Origin: JAKFWI01 sp031398975
Lineage (GTDB): Bacteria; Pseudomonadota; Alphaproteobacteria; Caulobacterales; Aquidulcibacteraceae
Length of the DNA: 64,000 nt
Assembly (NCBI GenBank): GCA_031398975.1
Contig: JANNOI010000045.1
Span: 1-64,000, forward strand
Reading direction: 5' to 3'
Below the pieces are notes generated by a model. That model did no database searches and was not told where the DNA came from. It saw only the letters and a list, made by a program, of their open reading frames with translations. The position numbers were made by a program, and so were the translations under genes. Of this stretch, positions 25,852-34,713 are shown in pieces (the stretch's first letter is position 1; each line of letters begins with the position of its first letter).

Positions 25852-26796
25852 ATGGCCATCACAGTGTTCATCGACGGCGAGGCCGGCACGACGGGGCTCC
25901 AGATTCGCGAGCGTCTGGCGGGGCGGCGCGATATCACCGTCTCGAGCGTCGATCCGGCCCGCCGCAAGGACCCCGCCGCGCGCGCCGCGCTGCTCAACGC
26001 CGCCGACATCGTGATCCTGTGCCTGCCGGACGAGGCCGCGCGCGAAGCGGTGGCGCTGATTAACAACCCCGCCGTGAAGGTGATCGACGCCTCCACCGCC
26101 CACCGCACCGCGCCCGGCTGGGCCTATGGCTTCCCCGAACTAAGCGACGCCGCCCGCACCGGGATCGCAAACGCCACGCGCGTGTCCAATCCGGGCTGCT
26201 ACCCCACCGGCTTCCTGGCCCTGGTCCGCCCCCTGATCGGCGAAGGCGTGTTGCCGCGCGACGTCCGGCTCAGCGTGCATGCGGTGTCGGGCTATTCCGG
26301 CGGCGGGCGGGCGATGATCGCGGAATTCGAGGATGAGGCTTCCCCCCGCTATACGCGCGCGCCGTACCGCCTCTATGCGCTGGGCCTCGGCCACAAGCAT
26401 GTGGGGGAGATGCAGGCGCATTCCGGCCTCGCCCACCCGCCCCTGTTCGCGCCGGCGGTGGGGCGGTTCGCGCAGGGCATGATCGTGGAGGTTCCGCTGT
26501 TCCTGGAGGCGCTGGCCGCGCGCCCGCGCCTGGCCCAGCTGCATGCGGCGCTCGCCGATACCTATGCCGGGGCGCGCTTCGTGGAGGTGGCGTCGATGGC
26601 GGAGGCCGCCGGCCTCGCCACGCTGGACCCCGAAGGCCTGAACGGCACGAACCGCATAAAGCTCTACGTGTTCGGCGATGATCGCCAGGCCCGGCTCGTC
26701 GCGGTGCTCGACAATCTGGGCAAGGGCGCGGCGGGCGCGGCGATCCAGAACCTCAACATCCTGTCCGGGCTCGACGAAGGCGAAGGCCTGGACTAG
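25852..26796 (+). CDS. argC: N-acetyl-gamma-glutamyl-phosphate reductase
   Basis: The 314-residue short (type 2) form of ArgC, which reduces N-acetylglutamyl phosphate to the semialdehyde in arginine synthesis. The NADP-binding start MAITVFIDGEAGTTGLQIRE, catalytic Cys116 in SNPGCYPTG and the later GLGHKHVGEMQ are present. ATG 25852 is the first conserved residue of the family. rpsI-argC order is common in Alphaproteobacteria. Its TAG stop (26794-26796) is the first three bases of a dispersed repeat element. Confidence 0.95.
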   Translation: MAITVFIDGEAGTTGLQIRERLAGRRDITVSSVDPARRKDPAARAALLNAADIVILCLPDEAAREAVALINNPAVKVIDASTAHRTAPGWAYGFPELSDAARTGIANATRVSNPGCYPTGFLALVRPLIGEGVLPRDVRLSVHAVSGYSGGGRAMIAEFEDEASPRYTRAPYRLYALGLGHKHVGEMQAHSGLAHPPLFAPAVGRFAQGMIVEVPLFLEALAARPRLAQLHAALADTYAGARFVEVASMAEAAGLATLDPEGLNGTNRIKLYVFGDDRQARLVAVLDNLGKGAAGAAIQNLNILSGLDEGEGLD

Positions 26797-26907
26797 AGCG
26801 GTTCTCGATTGGATTGAATCAATCCAATCGAGAAAAACCGCTCTACACTTTAAGGTAGACCGTTTCTCGTCCGAAAACCGTGTAACACTTTTCGGGAAAC
26901 GGTCTAA
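26794..26907. repeat. Two-hairpin repeat element, copy 1
   Basis: A 114-base element between convergent argC and recQ. Hairpin A (26795-26844) has outer arms agagcggtt/aaccgctct and inner 14-base perfect arms 26804-26817 and 26819-26832. A spacer with tacactttaag leads to hairpin B (26856-26905) with arms agaccgtttc/gaaacggtct. Both hairpins begin with TAG on either strand. Copy 2 is at 41863-41972. In both copies the first TAG is the stop codon of the gene before it. Probable bidirectional terminator or mobile palindrome. Confidence 0.85.
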
Positions 26908-26911
26908 GGCC

Positions 26912-28720
26912 TCACGCGTTCGCCACCACCGCCAGCACCGCCGCCCCGAAGCGCGCGCGCTTGGTCTCGCCGACGCCGGAAATCCGGCCGAGCGCCTCGA
27001 TATCGCCGGGACGCGCCGAAGCGATCGCGAGAAGCGTCGCATCGTGGAAGATCACGTAGGGGGGAACGCCCGCTTCGGCCGCCGCCGCGCGCCGCCAGGC
27101 CCGCAGCGCCTCGAACAGGGGCTCGTCCCCGCGCGCGGGGGCGGCCGAAGGGAGGCGCTTGTCGCCGCGCGTGCGCGCCCGTGGCGCGGCGGCCTCGCGC
27201 ATGCGCACCGCGCGTTCCTTGCGGAACACCGCCCGCACGCCCGCCTCGTCGCCCAGGCGCAGCACCGGGCGCTGGCCTTCGTCCTCGCGCAGCAGCCCCT
27301 CGAACAGCAATTGGTCCACCACAAGCCGCCAGCGCGCCTCCTCCACCGCCGCCCCGCACCCGAAGGTGGAGCGGTCCGCATAGGCCTGGTCCAGATCGTC
27401 GCCCGCCCGCCCGCGCAGATGATTGATCACCCGGGTCCGGCCGAAGCGCTGGTCGAGGCGCGCCACCGCCGAGAGCGCCTTGGCCGCCAGATCGGCGATG
27501 TCCTCCCCGGCGGGGGCCTCCACGCAGATGTCGCACGCCCCGCAGGGCGCGGGGTCAACCTCGCCGAAATAGCGGCGCACGCCCGCGCGCCGGCAGGTCA
27601 TGGCGTCCAGGAAGGCGAAGAGCTGGCGGGCCTTTTTGATCTGCACCGCCTTGGCCTCGGGCGCGGCTTCGGAGGCTTCCGCCCAGCTCAGCGCCCGGCG
27701 CAGGTCGCCCGCCCCGTAGAGCGCCAGCGCTTCGGCCGGCGCCCCGTCACGCCCCCCGCGGCCCACCTCCTGCCAATAGGCCTCGATGGATTTCGGCGGA
27801 TCGGCATGAACGACGAAGCGGACGTCCGGCTTGTCCACGCCCATGCCGAAGGCGACGGTGGCGGCCATCACCACATCCTCCTCGTTCTGGAAGCGCCGCT
27901 GGCGGGCCGCGCGTAGCCCCGCCTCCATGCCCCCGTGATAGGCGAGCGCCTTCACCCCTTCGCCCGTGAGCGCCTCCGCAATTTCCTCCACCCCGTCGCG
28001 CGTCGCGGCGTAGACGATGCCGGACAGGCCGCGCCTGGCCTTCACGAACGAAACCACCCGCGCGCGCGGAGCCTTCTCCTTCCGCTCAGCCGCCAGCGCG
28101 AGGTTTGGCCGGTCGAACGAGGCGACGAACACCTTGGCGTGCTCCAGGCGCAACTGGGTGCGAATGTCGGCCTGGGTGCGGGGGTCTGCGGTGGCGGTCA
28201 CGGCCAGGCGCGGGGCGCCGGGAAACAGCGCCGCCAGCCGGCCGAGGCCGCGATAATCGGGGCGGAAATCGTGGCCCCACTGGCTCACGCAATGGGCCTC
28301 GTCCACCGCCGCCAGCGCGATCTTCGCGCCCGCGAGCTTCTCCGCCACTCCGCCGGAAACCAGCGCCTCGGGAGACACATAGAGCAGATCGAGCCGCCCT
28401 TCCTGCGCATCGCGCAGAACGGCGCGGCGTTCCTCCTGGGGCAGGCTTGAATCGAGGCGCGCGGCCGCCACGCCCGCGGCGCGCAGGGCGTCCACCTGGT
28501 CGGTCATCAGCGCGATCAGCGGCGATACGATCAGCCCCACGCCCGGGCGCATCAGGCTTGGGATCTGGTAGCAGATGCTCTTGCCCCCGCCGGTCGGCAG
28601 GATGGCCACGGCGTCGCGGCCCGCCAGCGCTTCCGCCACCACCTCGCCCTGCAGCCCGCGGAAATCCTCGTGCCCGTATACGCGCCGCAGCACCGCGCGC
28701 GCGGCCTCCAGATCGCTCAC
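26912..28720 (-). CDS. recQ: ATP-dependent DNA helicase RecQ
   Basis: A 602-residue RecQ helicase acting in recombination and fork repair. Visible parts: motif 0 region HEDFRGLQGEVV, Walker A ILPTGGGKSICYQ, DEAHC box, motif VAFGMGVDKPDVRFV, the zinc-binding CRRAGVRRYFGEVDPAPCGACDIC Cys set (four Cys), a winged-helix region and a C-terminal HRDC domain (about 525-600; FEALRAWRRAAAAEAGVPPY). The start is GTG 28720, whose bases overlap the stop of the preceding lipoprotein gene (GTGA), so translation is coupled. The open frame upstream of this GTG overlaps that gene and is not conserved. Confidence 0.96.
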   Translation of the reverse strand: MSDLEAARAVLRRVYGHEDFRGLQGEVVAEALAGRDAVAILPTGGGKSICYQIPSLMRPGVGLIVSPLIALMTDQVDALRAAGVAAARLDSSLPQEERRAVLRDAQEGRLDLLYVSPEALVSGGVAEKLAGAKIALAAVDEAHCVSQWGHDFRPDYRGLGRLAALFPGAPRLAVTATADPRTQADIRTQLRLEHAKVFVASFDRPNLALAAERKEKAPRARVVSFVKARRGLSGIVYAATRDGVEEIAEALTGEGVKALAYHGGMEAGLRAARQRRFQNEEDVVMAATVAFGMGVDKPDVRFVVHADPPKSIEAYWQEVGRGGRDGAPAEALALYGAGDLRRALSWAEASEAAPEAKAVQIKKARQLFAFLDAMTCRRAGVRRYFGEVDPAPCGACDICVEAPAGEDIADLAAKALSAVARLDQRFGRTRVINHLRGRAGDDLDQAYADRSTFGCGAAVEEARWRLVVDQLLFEGLLREDEGQRPVLRLGDEAGVRAVFRKERAVRMREAAAPRARTRGDKRLPSAAPARGDEPLFEALRAWRRAAAAEAGVPPYVIFHDATLLAIASARPGDIEALGRISGVGETKRARFGAAVLAVVANA

Positions 28721-29307
28721 GGGGTCGGCGCGCGCTCGACATAGGTGAACGACCCGCACAGGTTGAGCGCGTCGGGCGCGGGCGGCCAGGTTTTGCCGCT
28801 GAACGCCGCGATCTGCATCTCCTTGGCGCCGAACGTGTTGCTGAAGGTGGCGAGCGCGAGGAAGTGCGTCGTCTCCGGGGCGCAGAGGCCGCCATTGGGG
28901 GTGTTGGGGACGGCGGTCTCCAGGCGCACCTTGTGCACGCTGACGCGCGCCGCGTCGGGGACGGGCAGGATCGCGGTCCAGGCCTGGCCCGCAATGTCCT
29001 GGCTGGCGGCGGCGGTGGCCACGAGGCTCAGATCGTAGGTCTGGCCGCGCGCGGCGATGATCTTGGCGGGCTCGCCCGCGGCGGAACCGGCCAGCGTCTC
29101 CACCGTCAGCGCGCCGGTGAAGCTCTCGGCGGTCTTGGACACCGCGTCGTAGGAAAGCGTCGGTCCCCGCGCCGCTTCGGGCGCAGGCGCAGGCGCGGAG
29201 GCTTCTTGCGGGGGCCCAGCCGGCGGGGGCTCCCCCGCGCGGGGCCCGCACGCCAAGAGCGCAGCGAGCAGGGGCGCAGCAAGCAGCGCCGCGATCCACG
29301 ATTTCAT
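28717..29307 (-). CDS. Lipoprotein, function unknown
   Basis: A 196-residue exported lipoprotein: signal peptide MKSWIAALLAAPLLAALLAC with a lipobox LLAC (Cys at residue 20), a Pro/Ala linker to about residue 48, then a beta-rich domain with two Cys (GLCAPETTHFLAL and LNLCGSF) that could form a disulfide. I do not recognise the family. Its stop overlaps the recQ start, so it is the first gene of a two-gene operon with recQ, a functional mismatch. Start ATG 29307. Confidence 0.7.
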   Translation of the reverse strand: MKSWIAALLAAPLLAALLACGPRAGEPPPAGPPQEASAPAPAPEAARGPTLSYDAVSKTAESFTGALTVETLAGSAAGEPAKIIAARGQTYDLSLVATAAASQDIAGQAWTAILPVPDAARVSVHKVRLETAVPNTPNGGLCAPETTHFLALATFSNTFGAKEMQIAAFSGKTWPPAPDALNLCGSFTYVERAPTP

Positions 29308-29391
29308 GCCGATCCCCCTGCAAGACTGGCGCAGCGCCGCCCTGATCCTAGTCCAGGCGCGCCAGATCGCCTAGGCGCGGGCGCGGGGGAT

Positions 29392-31581
29392 TCAGGTCCG
29401 GGAGGGCGCTTTCTGCGCATAACCGAGCCGGGCGTTCAACGCCTCCAGCACGTCGATGGCGGCGTCCGCGATCACCGTGCCGGGCGGATAGATGGCGGCT
29501 GCGCCCATCGCTTTCAGCGCGGCCGCATCGTCGGGCGGGATCACGCCGCCGACGACGATCATGACCCCGCTCGCGCCCCGCGCATCGAGCGCCTCCCGCA
29601 GGGCCGGAACCAGCGTCAGGTGGCCCGCCGCCAGCGAGGACACCCCCACCACATGCGCCTCGCCCGACACCGCGTCCTGCGCGACTTCCTCGGGGGTCTG
29701 AAACAGCGGGCCGGTCGCGACGTCGAATCCGAGATCGGCGAAGGCGCTGCCCACGACTTTCTGGCCCCTGTCGTGCCCGTCCTGACCCATCTTGGCCACG
29801 AGGATCCGCGGCGCGCGCCCGTCAGACTCGCGAAACGCCTGAACCATGGCGCGGGCGCGTTCGATCTCGAACTTCGCCGCCGCCTGTCCCCCGGCCCGGC
29901 CCGCTTCCTCCGCATAAAGCCCGGACACGACCTGCACCGGCGCCGCATATCGTCCGTACACGGCCTCGAGCGCGGCGCTGATCTCGCCGACCGTGGCTTT
30001 CGCGCGCGCCGCCTCCACCGAAAGCGCCAGCAGATTGCCGGTCCCGGAGGCGGAAGCCGCGCTCAGCGCCGCGAGCGTGCGCTGCACCTGGGCGCCGTCG
30101 CGCTCCCGTCTCAGCTGCTCCAGCTGTGCGACCTGTTGGGCGCGCACCCGGCGCGTGTCCACCTTGCGCACCGGCACGCTGTCAGCCTCCTCCGTGCGAT
30201 AGGCGTTGACGCCCACCACCACCTGGGCGCCGATGTCGATGCGCGCCTGGGTGCGGGCGGCGGCCTCCTCGATGCGCTGTTTGGGCAGGCCCGCGGCGAT
30301 CGCGCGCGTCATGCCCCCCAGCGCCTCCACCTCTCCAAGATGGACGAGCGCGCGCTCCGCCAGATCCCCGGTCAGGCGCTCGACATAATAGGAGCCGCCC
30401 CACGGGTCGGCAGGGCGGGCAAAGCCCGCCTCCTGCTGCAGGAACAATTGCGTGTTGCGCGCGATCCGGGCCGAAAAGTCCGTTGGCAGAGCAAGCGCCT
30501 CGTCGAGGGCGTTGGTGTGCAGGCTCTGGGTATGGCCCCAGGCGGCGGCCATGGCCTCGATGCAGGTGCGGGCGGCGTTGTTATAGACGTCCTGGGCGGT
30601 GAGGCTCCAGCCCGAAGTCTGGCAGTGCGCGCGCAGCATGAGGGCCCGCTCGTCCTTCGGCGCGAAGGGCTTCATCAGTCTCGCCCACAAGAACCGCGCC
30701 GCGCGCAGCTTCGCGACCTCCATGAACGTGTTCATGCCGATGGCCCAGAAGAAAGACAGGCGCGGCGCGAACGCGTCGATCGAAAGCCCCGCCTCAAGCC
30801 CCGCGCGCACATAGGCGAGGCCGTCCGCGAGGGTGTAGGCGAGTTCGAGGTCGGCGGTCGCGCCGGCCTCCTGCATATGATAGCCGCTGATGGAGATGGA
30901 GTTGAATTTCGGCATCCGCGCCGCGGTGAAGGCGAAGATGTCGGACACGATGCGCATGCTAGGGCCGGGGGGGTAGATGTAGGTGTTGCGCACCATGAAT
31001 TCTTTGAGGATGTCGTTCTGGATCGTGCCCGAGAGTTTTTCCGGTGGAACGCCCTGTTCCTCGGCGGCGACGATATAGAGCGCGAGCACCGGCAGAACGG
31101 CCCCGTTCATCGTCATCGACACGCTCATGACGTCGAGCGGGATGCCCTCGAAGAGGGTGCGCATGTCCAGGATGGAGTCTATCGCGACGCCGGCCATGCC
31201 TACATCGGCGCCCACGCGCGGATGGTCGCTGTCATAGCCGCGGTGCGTGGGCAGATCGAAGGCCACCGAAAGGGCCTTCTGGCCCGCTGCGAGATTGCGG
31301 CGGTAGAAGGCGTTCGACTCCTGCGCCGTCGAAAATCCCGCATACTGACGGATCGTCCAGGGCTGGGCGGCATACATCGTCGGATAGGGGCCGCGCACGA
31401 AGGGCGCTATGCCGGGCAGCCCGTTCAGATGTTTAAGACCCTCCAGATCGCTTGCGCTATAGCTGCTTTTGACATCAATCCCTTCAGGGCTCGTCCACGG
31501 GAGCGCCTGCTCCGCTGGCGTTCCGGTAAAGGCGCGGCCGGGCGCGAAGGCGACCGTACGGAAGTCAGGAATCCGGCTCAT
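29392..31581 (-). CDS. mutB: Methylmalonyl-CoA mutase, large (catalytic) subunit
   Basis: The 729-residue catalytic subunit interconverts (R)-methylmalonyl-CoA and succinyl-CoA with adenosylcobalamin, in propionyl-CoA use. The TIM-barrel part shows RGPYPTMYAAQPWTIRQYAG, the substrate loop DLPTHRGYDSDHP and AGATADLELAYTLADGL. The C-terminal cobalamin domain has DGHDRG (the axial-ligand His in DxHxxG), GVSSLAAGHLTL and VGGVIPPDD. Length is normal. Its start overlaps the end of a GH25 lysozyme gene by 17 bases; the small subunit gene lies on the far side of that lysozyme gene. No meaB chaperone gene is in the window. Confidence 0.97.
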   Translation of the reverse strand: MSRIPDFRTVAFAPGRAFTGTPAEQALPWTSPEGIDVKSSYSASDLEGLKHLNGLPGIAPFVRGPYPTMYAAQPWTIRQYAGFSTAQESNAFYRRNLAAGQKALSVAFDLPTHRGYDSDHPRVGADVGMAGVAIDSILDMRTLFEGIPLDVMSVSMTMNGAVLPVLALYIVAAEEQGVPPEKLSGTIQNDILKEFMVRNTYIYPPGPSMRIVSDIFAFTAARMPKFNSISISGYHMQEAGATADLELAYTLADGLAYVRAGLEAGLSIDAFAPRLSFFWAIGMNTFMEVAKLRAARFLWARLMKPFAPKDERALMLRAHCQTSGWSLTAQDVYNNAARTCIEAMAAAWGHTQSLHTNALDEALALPTDFSARIARNTQLFLQQEAGFARPADPWGGSYYVERLTGDLAERALVHLGEVEALGGMTRAIAAGLPKQRIEEAAARTQARIDIGAQVVVGVNAYRTEEADSVPVRKVDTRRVRAQQVAQLEQLRRERDGAQVQRTLAALSAASASGTGNLLALSVEAARAKATVGEISAALEAVYGRYAAPVQVVSGLYAEEAGRAGGQAAAKFEIERARAMVQAFRESDGRAPRILVAKMGQDGHDRGQKVVGSAFADLGFDVATGPLFQTPEEVAQDAVSGEAHVVGVSSLAAGHLTLVPALREALDARGASGVMIVVGGVIPPDDAAALKAMGAAAIYPPGTVIADAAIDVLEALNARLGYAQKAPSRT

Positions 31582-32296
31582 CTGGGGCTCCGTCCGGGCG
31601 GGATTTGCGCGCGCTGGCGGCGAAGGCGGTAAAGGCGCGCGCGTCGCCGCGAAAACTGTTGAGATCGACCGGGCCCTGCACGCCGGGCAGCCGGGCTGCG
31701 TCGTCGCGCTGCCAGATCACCCAGGAATCGCGTCGGAAGCTCGGGCGGGCGTGCAGGCTGCGGATCCAGAAGCGCTCGCCCGCGAACGCGCCTTGCAGGA
31801 AACGGTCATGGAACGCACGCGTTGTATAAAGGAGAGGCCGCACGCCGTAGCGCTGCTCCACCAGATCCAGGAACACCGCAATTTCGTGGGGCGCATCGGC
31901 GATCTCCGGCCCCCGGCGGCAGGGGCCCAGATGTTCGAGATCGACCGCTGCGGGCAGGGCGTTTTCCGTATACGGAACGGTGGCGATGAAGGCGTGCGCC
32001 TGCGCCGCGCCGGGCTGGCACAGGGTGAAGAAATGATAGGCGCCGCGCTTCAGCCCCGCGCGGGCGGCGTCGCGCCAATTGGCGGCGAAGCGCGCGTCGC
32101 GGTGGCTCGCCCCTTCGCTGGCCTTGATGTACGCGAAGCGGATGTCTGCGCCCGAAAGCGCGCGCCAATCGATCGCGCCCTGGTGCGCGGAAACGTCCAC
32201 GCCCAGCACCTCCGCGCGCGGGGCGAACCGGAACAGAAGCGCCGCGCCCACCAGCGCCCCCGCGAGGCCCAGGGCGAGCGCGCGCGCCCGCGTCAC
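31565..32296 (-). CDS. GH25 lysozyme-like muramidase
   Basis: A 243-residue glycoside hydrolase family 25 protein. An N-terminal uncleaved signal or membrane anchor (residues 1-22, LALGLAGALVGAALLF) precedes the barrel: EVLGVDVSAHQGAIDW (the catalytic-site DVSxHQG), FAYIKASEGASH, GAYHFF, the catalytic DLE of ALPAAVDLEHLG, and WIRSLHARPSF/DSWVIWQRDD near the end. Cleaves the muramic acid-glucosamine bond of peptidoglycan from the periplasmic side. It overlaps the mutA stop by four bases and the mutB start by 17, so it is translationally embedded in the methylmalonyl-CoA mutase operon. Confidence 0.88.
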   Translation of the reverse strand: MTRARALALGLAGALVGAALLFRFAPRAEVLGVDVSAHQGAIDWRALSGADIRFAYIKASEGASHRDARFAANWRDAARAGLKRGAYHFFTLCQPGAAQAHAFIATVPYTENALPAAVDLEHLGPCRRGPEIADAPHEIAVFLDLVEQRYGVRPLLYTTRAFHDRFLQGAFAGERFWIRSLHARPSFRRDSWVIWQRDDAARLPGVQGPVDLNSFRGDARAFTAFAASARKSRPDGAPDEPDS

Positions 32297-34101
32297 GCGC
32301 CGCCCGCCGCCGCGTGCGCCCGTGTCAGAGCGGCCACGATGTCAGCGCCGTCAAACAAAAACGCGTCCACCCCCGCCGCAGCGCTCGGCGCGCCGGCGGC
32401 GAACACAAGCGCGCAGCCCGCCGCCCTGAGCTCTGACGCCGCCGCCGGGCCCAGCGCGGCATAGGTGGCCTCGGTCCCGCACAGGCACGCCACGCGCGCC
32501 CCGCTCGCGCCGAACGCCGCCGGCGGGGCGGGCGCGCACACGCCCATTCCGCCCGCCTCGAACACGCCTTTCGCATAGAGCGCGGGCGCCGCAAATTCTG
32601 CCGGCGGGCCGAGCCCCGCGAGAAAAACGGGCGGAAAGCGCGCCGCGTCCGCGGCGTCGCGCAGCGCCTCGAACGGGTGGGCCAGCGCGATTGCGGGCAA
32701 AAGCGCAGGCCCCGCCGCGCCGGGGGGCCGGGGATCGAACGCGAAGGAGGGTTCGTCCAGGCTTGCAAACGTCGAGACGCCGGTGATGGGAGCGCTCCGT
32801 GTACGGATCTTGTCCAGGCGCTGCGCGCGCACCCGTTCGATCCCGGCGGCGAGCGAGCCGTCGGAAATGCACGCGAGCGCCCCGCCGCGGCGCTCCATGT
32901 CTTGAAACAAGTCCCACGCCTTGCCGGCGATCTCATCGGTCAGCGCCTCTATCGCCCACGCGCCGGCCGCGGGATCGCGGACGCGCCCGATCCGGGCCTC
33001 CTCGGCCAGGAGGAAATGGGTGTTGCGGGCGAGACGGCGGGCGAAGGCGGACGCCTCCCCAAGCGCGTCCGTGAACGGCGCGATCGTCACGATGTCAGCC
33101 CCGCCGACGGCGCCGGCGAAGGCGCTGGCGCTGGCGCGCAGCAGATTGACGCTCACGTCCCGCCGCGTCAGCATGCGCCGCCCGGTGACGGCCTGCAGGC
33201 GCAACACACGCGCGGAAGGCGCCGCCCCGCAGGCCTCGAGCAGGGCCGACCAGACAAGACGCGCGGCCCTGAGTTTGGCGATCTCGAGCACGATTTCGGG
33301 CCCCACCGCCACGGTGGCGAGCGTCCGTGCACTGATCGTTTCGGGGCTTAAGCCCACCCTTTCGCCCGCGCGCAGGTAAGCCGCCCCCGCCGCCAGCAGC
33401 AGCGCAAGTTCCTGCGCCGGCGAGCCTGCGGCTTCGTGGACCGGGCGCGCGTCCGCGCGCAGCAGGCATGCGTTCGCAAAGCGCGCGGCGAGTTCGGCCG
33501 CGAACGCGAAGGTTTCCGCCATCTCGGGATCGACGGCGTCGAGCGCCGCGCCGATAGGATCGAGATTGAAGGCGAGGGCCGCATCTTCCGCGCCGCGCTT
33601 TGCCGCATACGCTCCCAGCAGGGACGCCCCCGCCCGGCCCGCCGCGTCTAGCGCGATGGGGGCGAGATCGAGGCGCACGCCCTCGAGCGCGGCGGCGAAA
33701 TCCTCGATCGAGCCCAGCGCGACGCCGCGCCCGTCGCCGCGCCGGTCGCCGCGATCAAGGCGGAGTTCGATGGAGGTGGCGCCGCCCATAAGGTCAGCGA
33801 GGATCTCGCCATTGGCTTCACGCGGGGTTGGCCGGGAGACGATCTGGCGGCTGTCCCAGCCTGCGGGCGGGGAGGGGGCAGGCTCGCGCGCATGGGGCCA
33901 ATCGGCGCTTGTATAGACCGGGCGCACGGGGATCGCGTCGGGGGTGTGGCCGATCAGCGTCTCGAACGGGGCGCCGGCGAGGGCCTTCTCCGCCAGCGCC
34001 CGCCAGTGCGCGGGATCGGCGTCCGCAAACGCGCCGGCGAGCGCAAACCCGGTTTCCGCTTGCGGTGGCGTGCGTTCAGCCATCCCCGAACAGAGCGGCA
34101 T
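32293..34101 (-). CDS. mutA: Methylmalonyl-CoA mutase, small subunit
   Basis: The 602-residue non-catalytic subunit of the heterodimeric mutase. The first half keeps the barrel fold (DSRQIVSRPTPREANGEI, GATSIELRLDRG, AIEALTDEIAGKAW), but the C-terminal cobalamin-like domain lacks the DxHxxG ligand motif, as expected for this subunit. Start ATG 34101 has a good GGAGG site; ATG 34083 (MAERTPP) is an alternative six codons later. The stop overlaps the lysozyme start (ATGA). Divergent from a 73-residue membrane protein gene, with 118 bases between. Confidence 0.92.
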   Translation of the reverse strand: MPLCSGMAERTPPQAETGFALAGAFADADPAHWRALAEKALAGAPFETLIGHTPDAIPVRPVYTSADWPHAREPAPSPPAGWDSRQIVSRPTPREANGEILADLMGGATSIELRLDRGDRRGDGRGVALGSIEDFAAALEGVRLDLAPIALDAAGRAGASLLGAYAAKRGAEDAALAFNLDPIGAALDAVDPEMAETFAFAAELAARFANACLLRADARPVHEAAGSPAQELALLLAAGAAYLRAGERVGLSPETISARTLATVAVGPEIVLEIAKLRAARLVWSALLEACGAAPSARVLRLQAVTGRRMLTRRDVSVNLLRASASAFAGAVGGADIVTIAPFTDALGEASAFARRLARNTHFLLAEEARIGRVRDPAAGAWAIEALTDEIAGKAWDLFQDMERRGGALACISDGSLAAGIERVRAQRLDKIRTRSAPITGVSTFASLDEPSFAFDPRPPGAAGPALLPAIALAHPFEALRDAADAARFPPVFLAGLGPPAEFAAPALYAKGVFEAGGMGVCAPAPPAAFGASGARVACLCGTEATYAALGPAAASELRAAGCALVFAAGAPSAAAGVDAFLFDGADIVAALTRAHAAAGGA

Positions 34102-34219
34102 GGCCCCCTCCGCGTCAAGCAGCGCCCGGGCGCGGCCGCCCCTGTCCGACCGGCGCCGCCCGCGGCCTAGCCTGTTCTCTCCCGCGATAAGGGCGCAGCA
34201 GCAGCAGAGGACGCCGCCG

Positions 34220-34441
34220 ATGGCCGATGACGCAAACCAAACCACAAAGCCGATCGCGCAATCGCTGACCCTGCAGGGGGCGCTGGCGATGGGGCTCGCC
34301 TTCGTGGCCGGCAAGGCAGGGCTCGCGCTGCCCGAGGGCCAGGCCGCCCCGCTGGTCCAGGCGGTCACCGATCTGATGTTCTACGCCGGTTCGATGGCGG
34401 TGGGCGTCGGCCGGGCACGCGCGCGGGCCACGCTCTCTTAA
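34220..34441 (+). CDS. Small holin-like membrane protein
   Basis: A 73-residue protein with a polar N-terminus, a Ser-Leu-Thr-Leu-Gln-Gly-Ala-Leu segment, a first hydrophobic helix (about 17-33) and a second (about 47-64, VTDLMFYAGSMAVGVGRAR). The pattern Q-S-x-T-x-x-G-A-L then a short loop and a G-x-x-R ending resembles small phage holin-type proteins (memory-based). A strong terminator follows. It is the only phage-like partner near the GH25 lysozyme gene, across a divergent promoter region. Function unproven. Confidence 0.6.
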   Translation: MADDANQTTKPIAQSLTLQGALAMGLAFVAGKAGLALPEGQAAPLVQAVTDLMFYAGSMAVGVGRARARATLS

Positions 34442-34517
34442 AAGCGCCGCGCCACGGTTTCCGCGCCGGGACGCCCCCCTCCCCACCCGGTGCGGAACGC
34501 GCCGGCGGCGCCTTTCA

Positions 34518-34555
34518 GGCCCCGCCAGCGCTGCTTCGCCGGCGGGGCCCGTTTT
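34518..34555 (+). terminator. Intrinsic terminator of the holin-like gene
   Basis: GGCCCCGCC (34518-34526) pairs with GGCGGGGCC (34541-34549) and is followed within two bases by TTTT. A strong rho-independent terminator, 76 bases after the stop codon. Confidence 0.8.
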
Positions 34556-34562
34556 GAATCGC

Positions 34563-34591
34563 TTGCGTCGAGCCCCGCCAGCCCCTAACGA
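34563..34591 (+). promoter_or_regulatory. Candidate tRNA-Lys promoter
   Basis: TTGCGT (34563-34568), a 17-base spacer and TAACGA (34586-34591) lie 21 bases before the tRNA. The same TTGCG-N17 layout precedes tRNA-His. Confidence 0.4.
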
Positions 34592-34612
34592 AGCCGCTCT
34601 TCATGGGGGAGC

Positions 34613-34688
34613 GAGCTCGTAGCTCAGCCGGTAGAGCATCTGACTTTTAATCAGAGGGTCGCGGGTTCGAACCCCGCCGAGCTCACCA
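34613..34688 (+). tRNA. tRNA-Lys (UUU)
   Basis: A 76-base cloverleaf with encoded CCA end. Acceptor arms GAGCTCG and CGAGCTC, anticodon stem TCTGA/TCAGA with loop CTTTTAA giving UUU, and the T-arm GCGGGTTCGAACCCCGC. The flavoprotein gene on the minus strand ends 25 bases further on. Confidence 0.97.
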
Positions 34689-34713
34689 TGGAAAAGCAGC
34701 CCTAATCCCTCGC

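Noticed and set aside
28105..31632. 1,175-residue plus-strand frame over recQ, the lipoprotein and mutB
   Set aside because: It crosses three well-supported minus-strand genes and has no recognisable domain.
31565..34441. Prophage
   Set aside because: Only a GH25 enzyme and one holin-like protein are seen; no integrase, capsid, terminase or attachment repeats.
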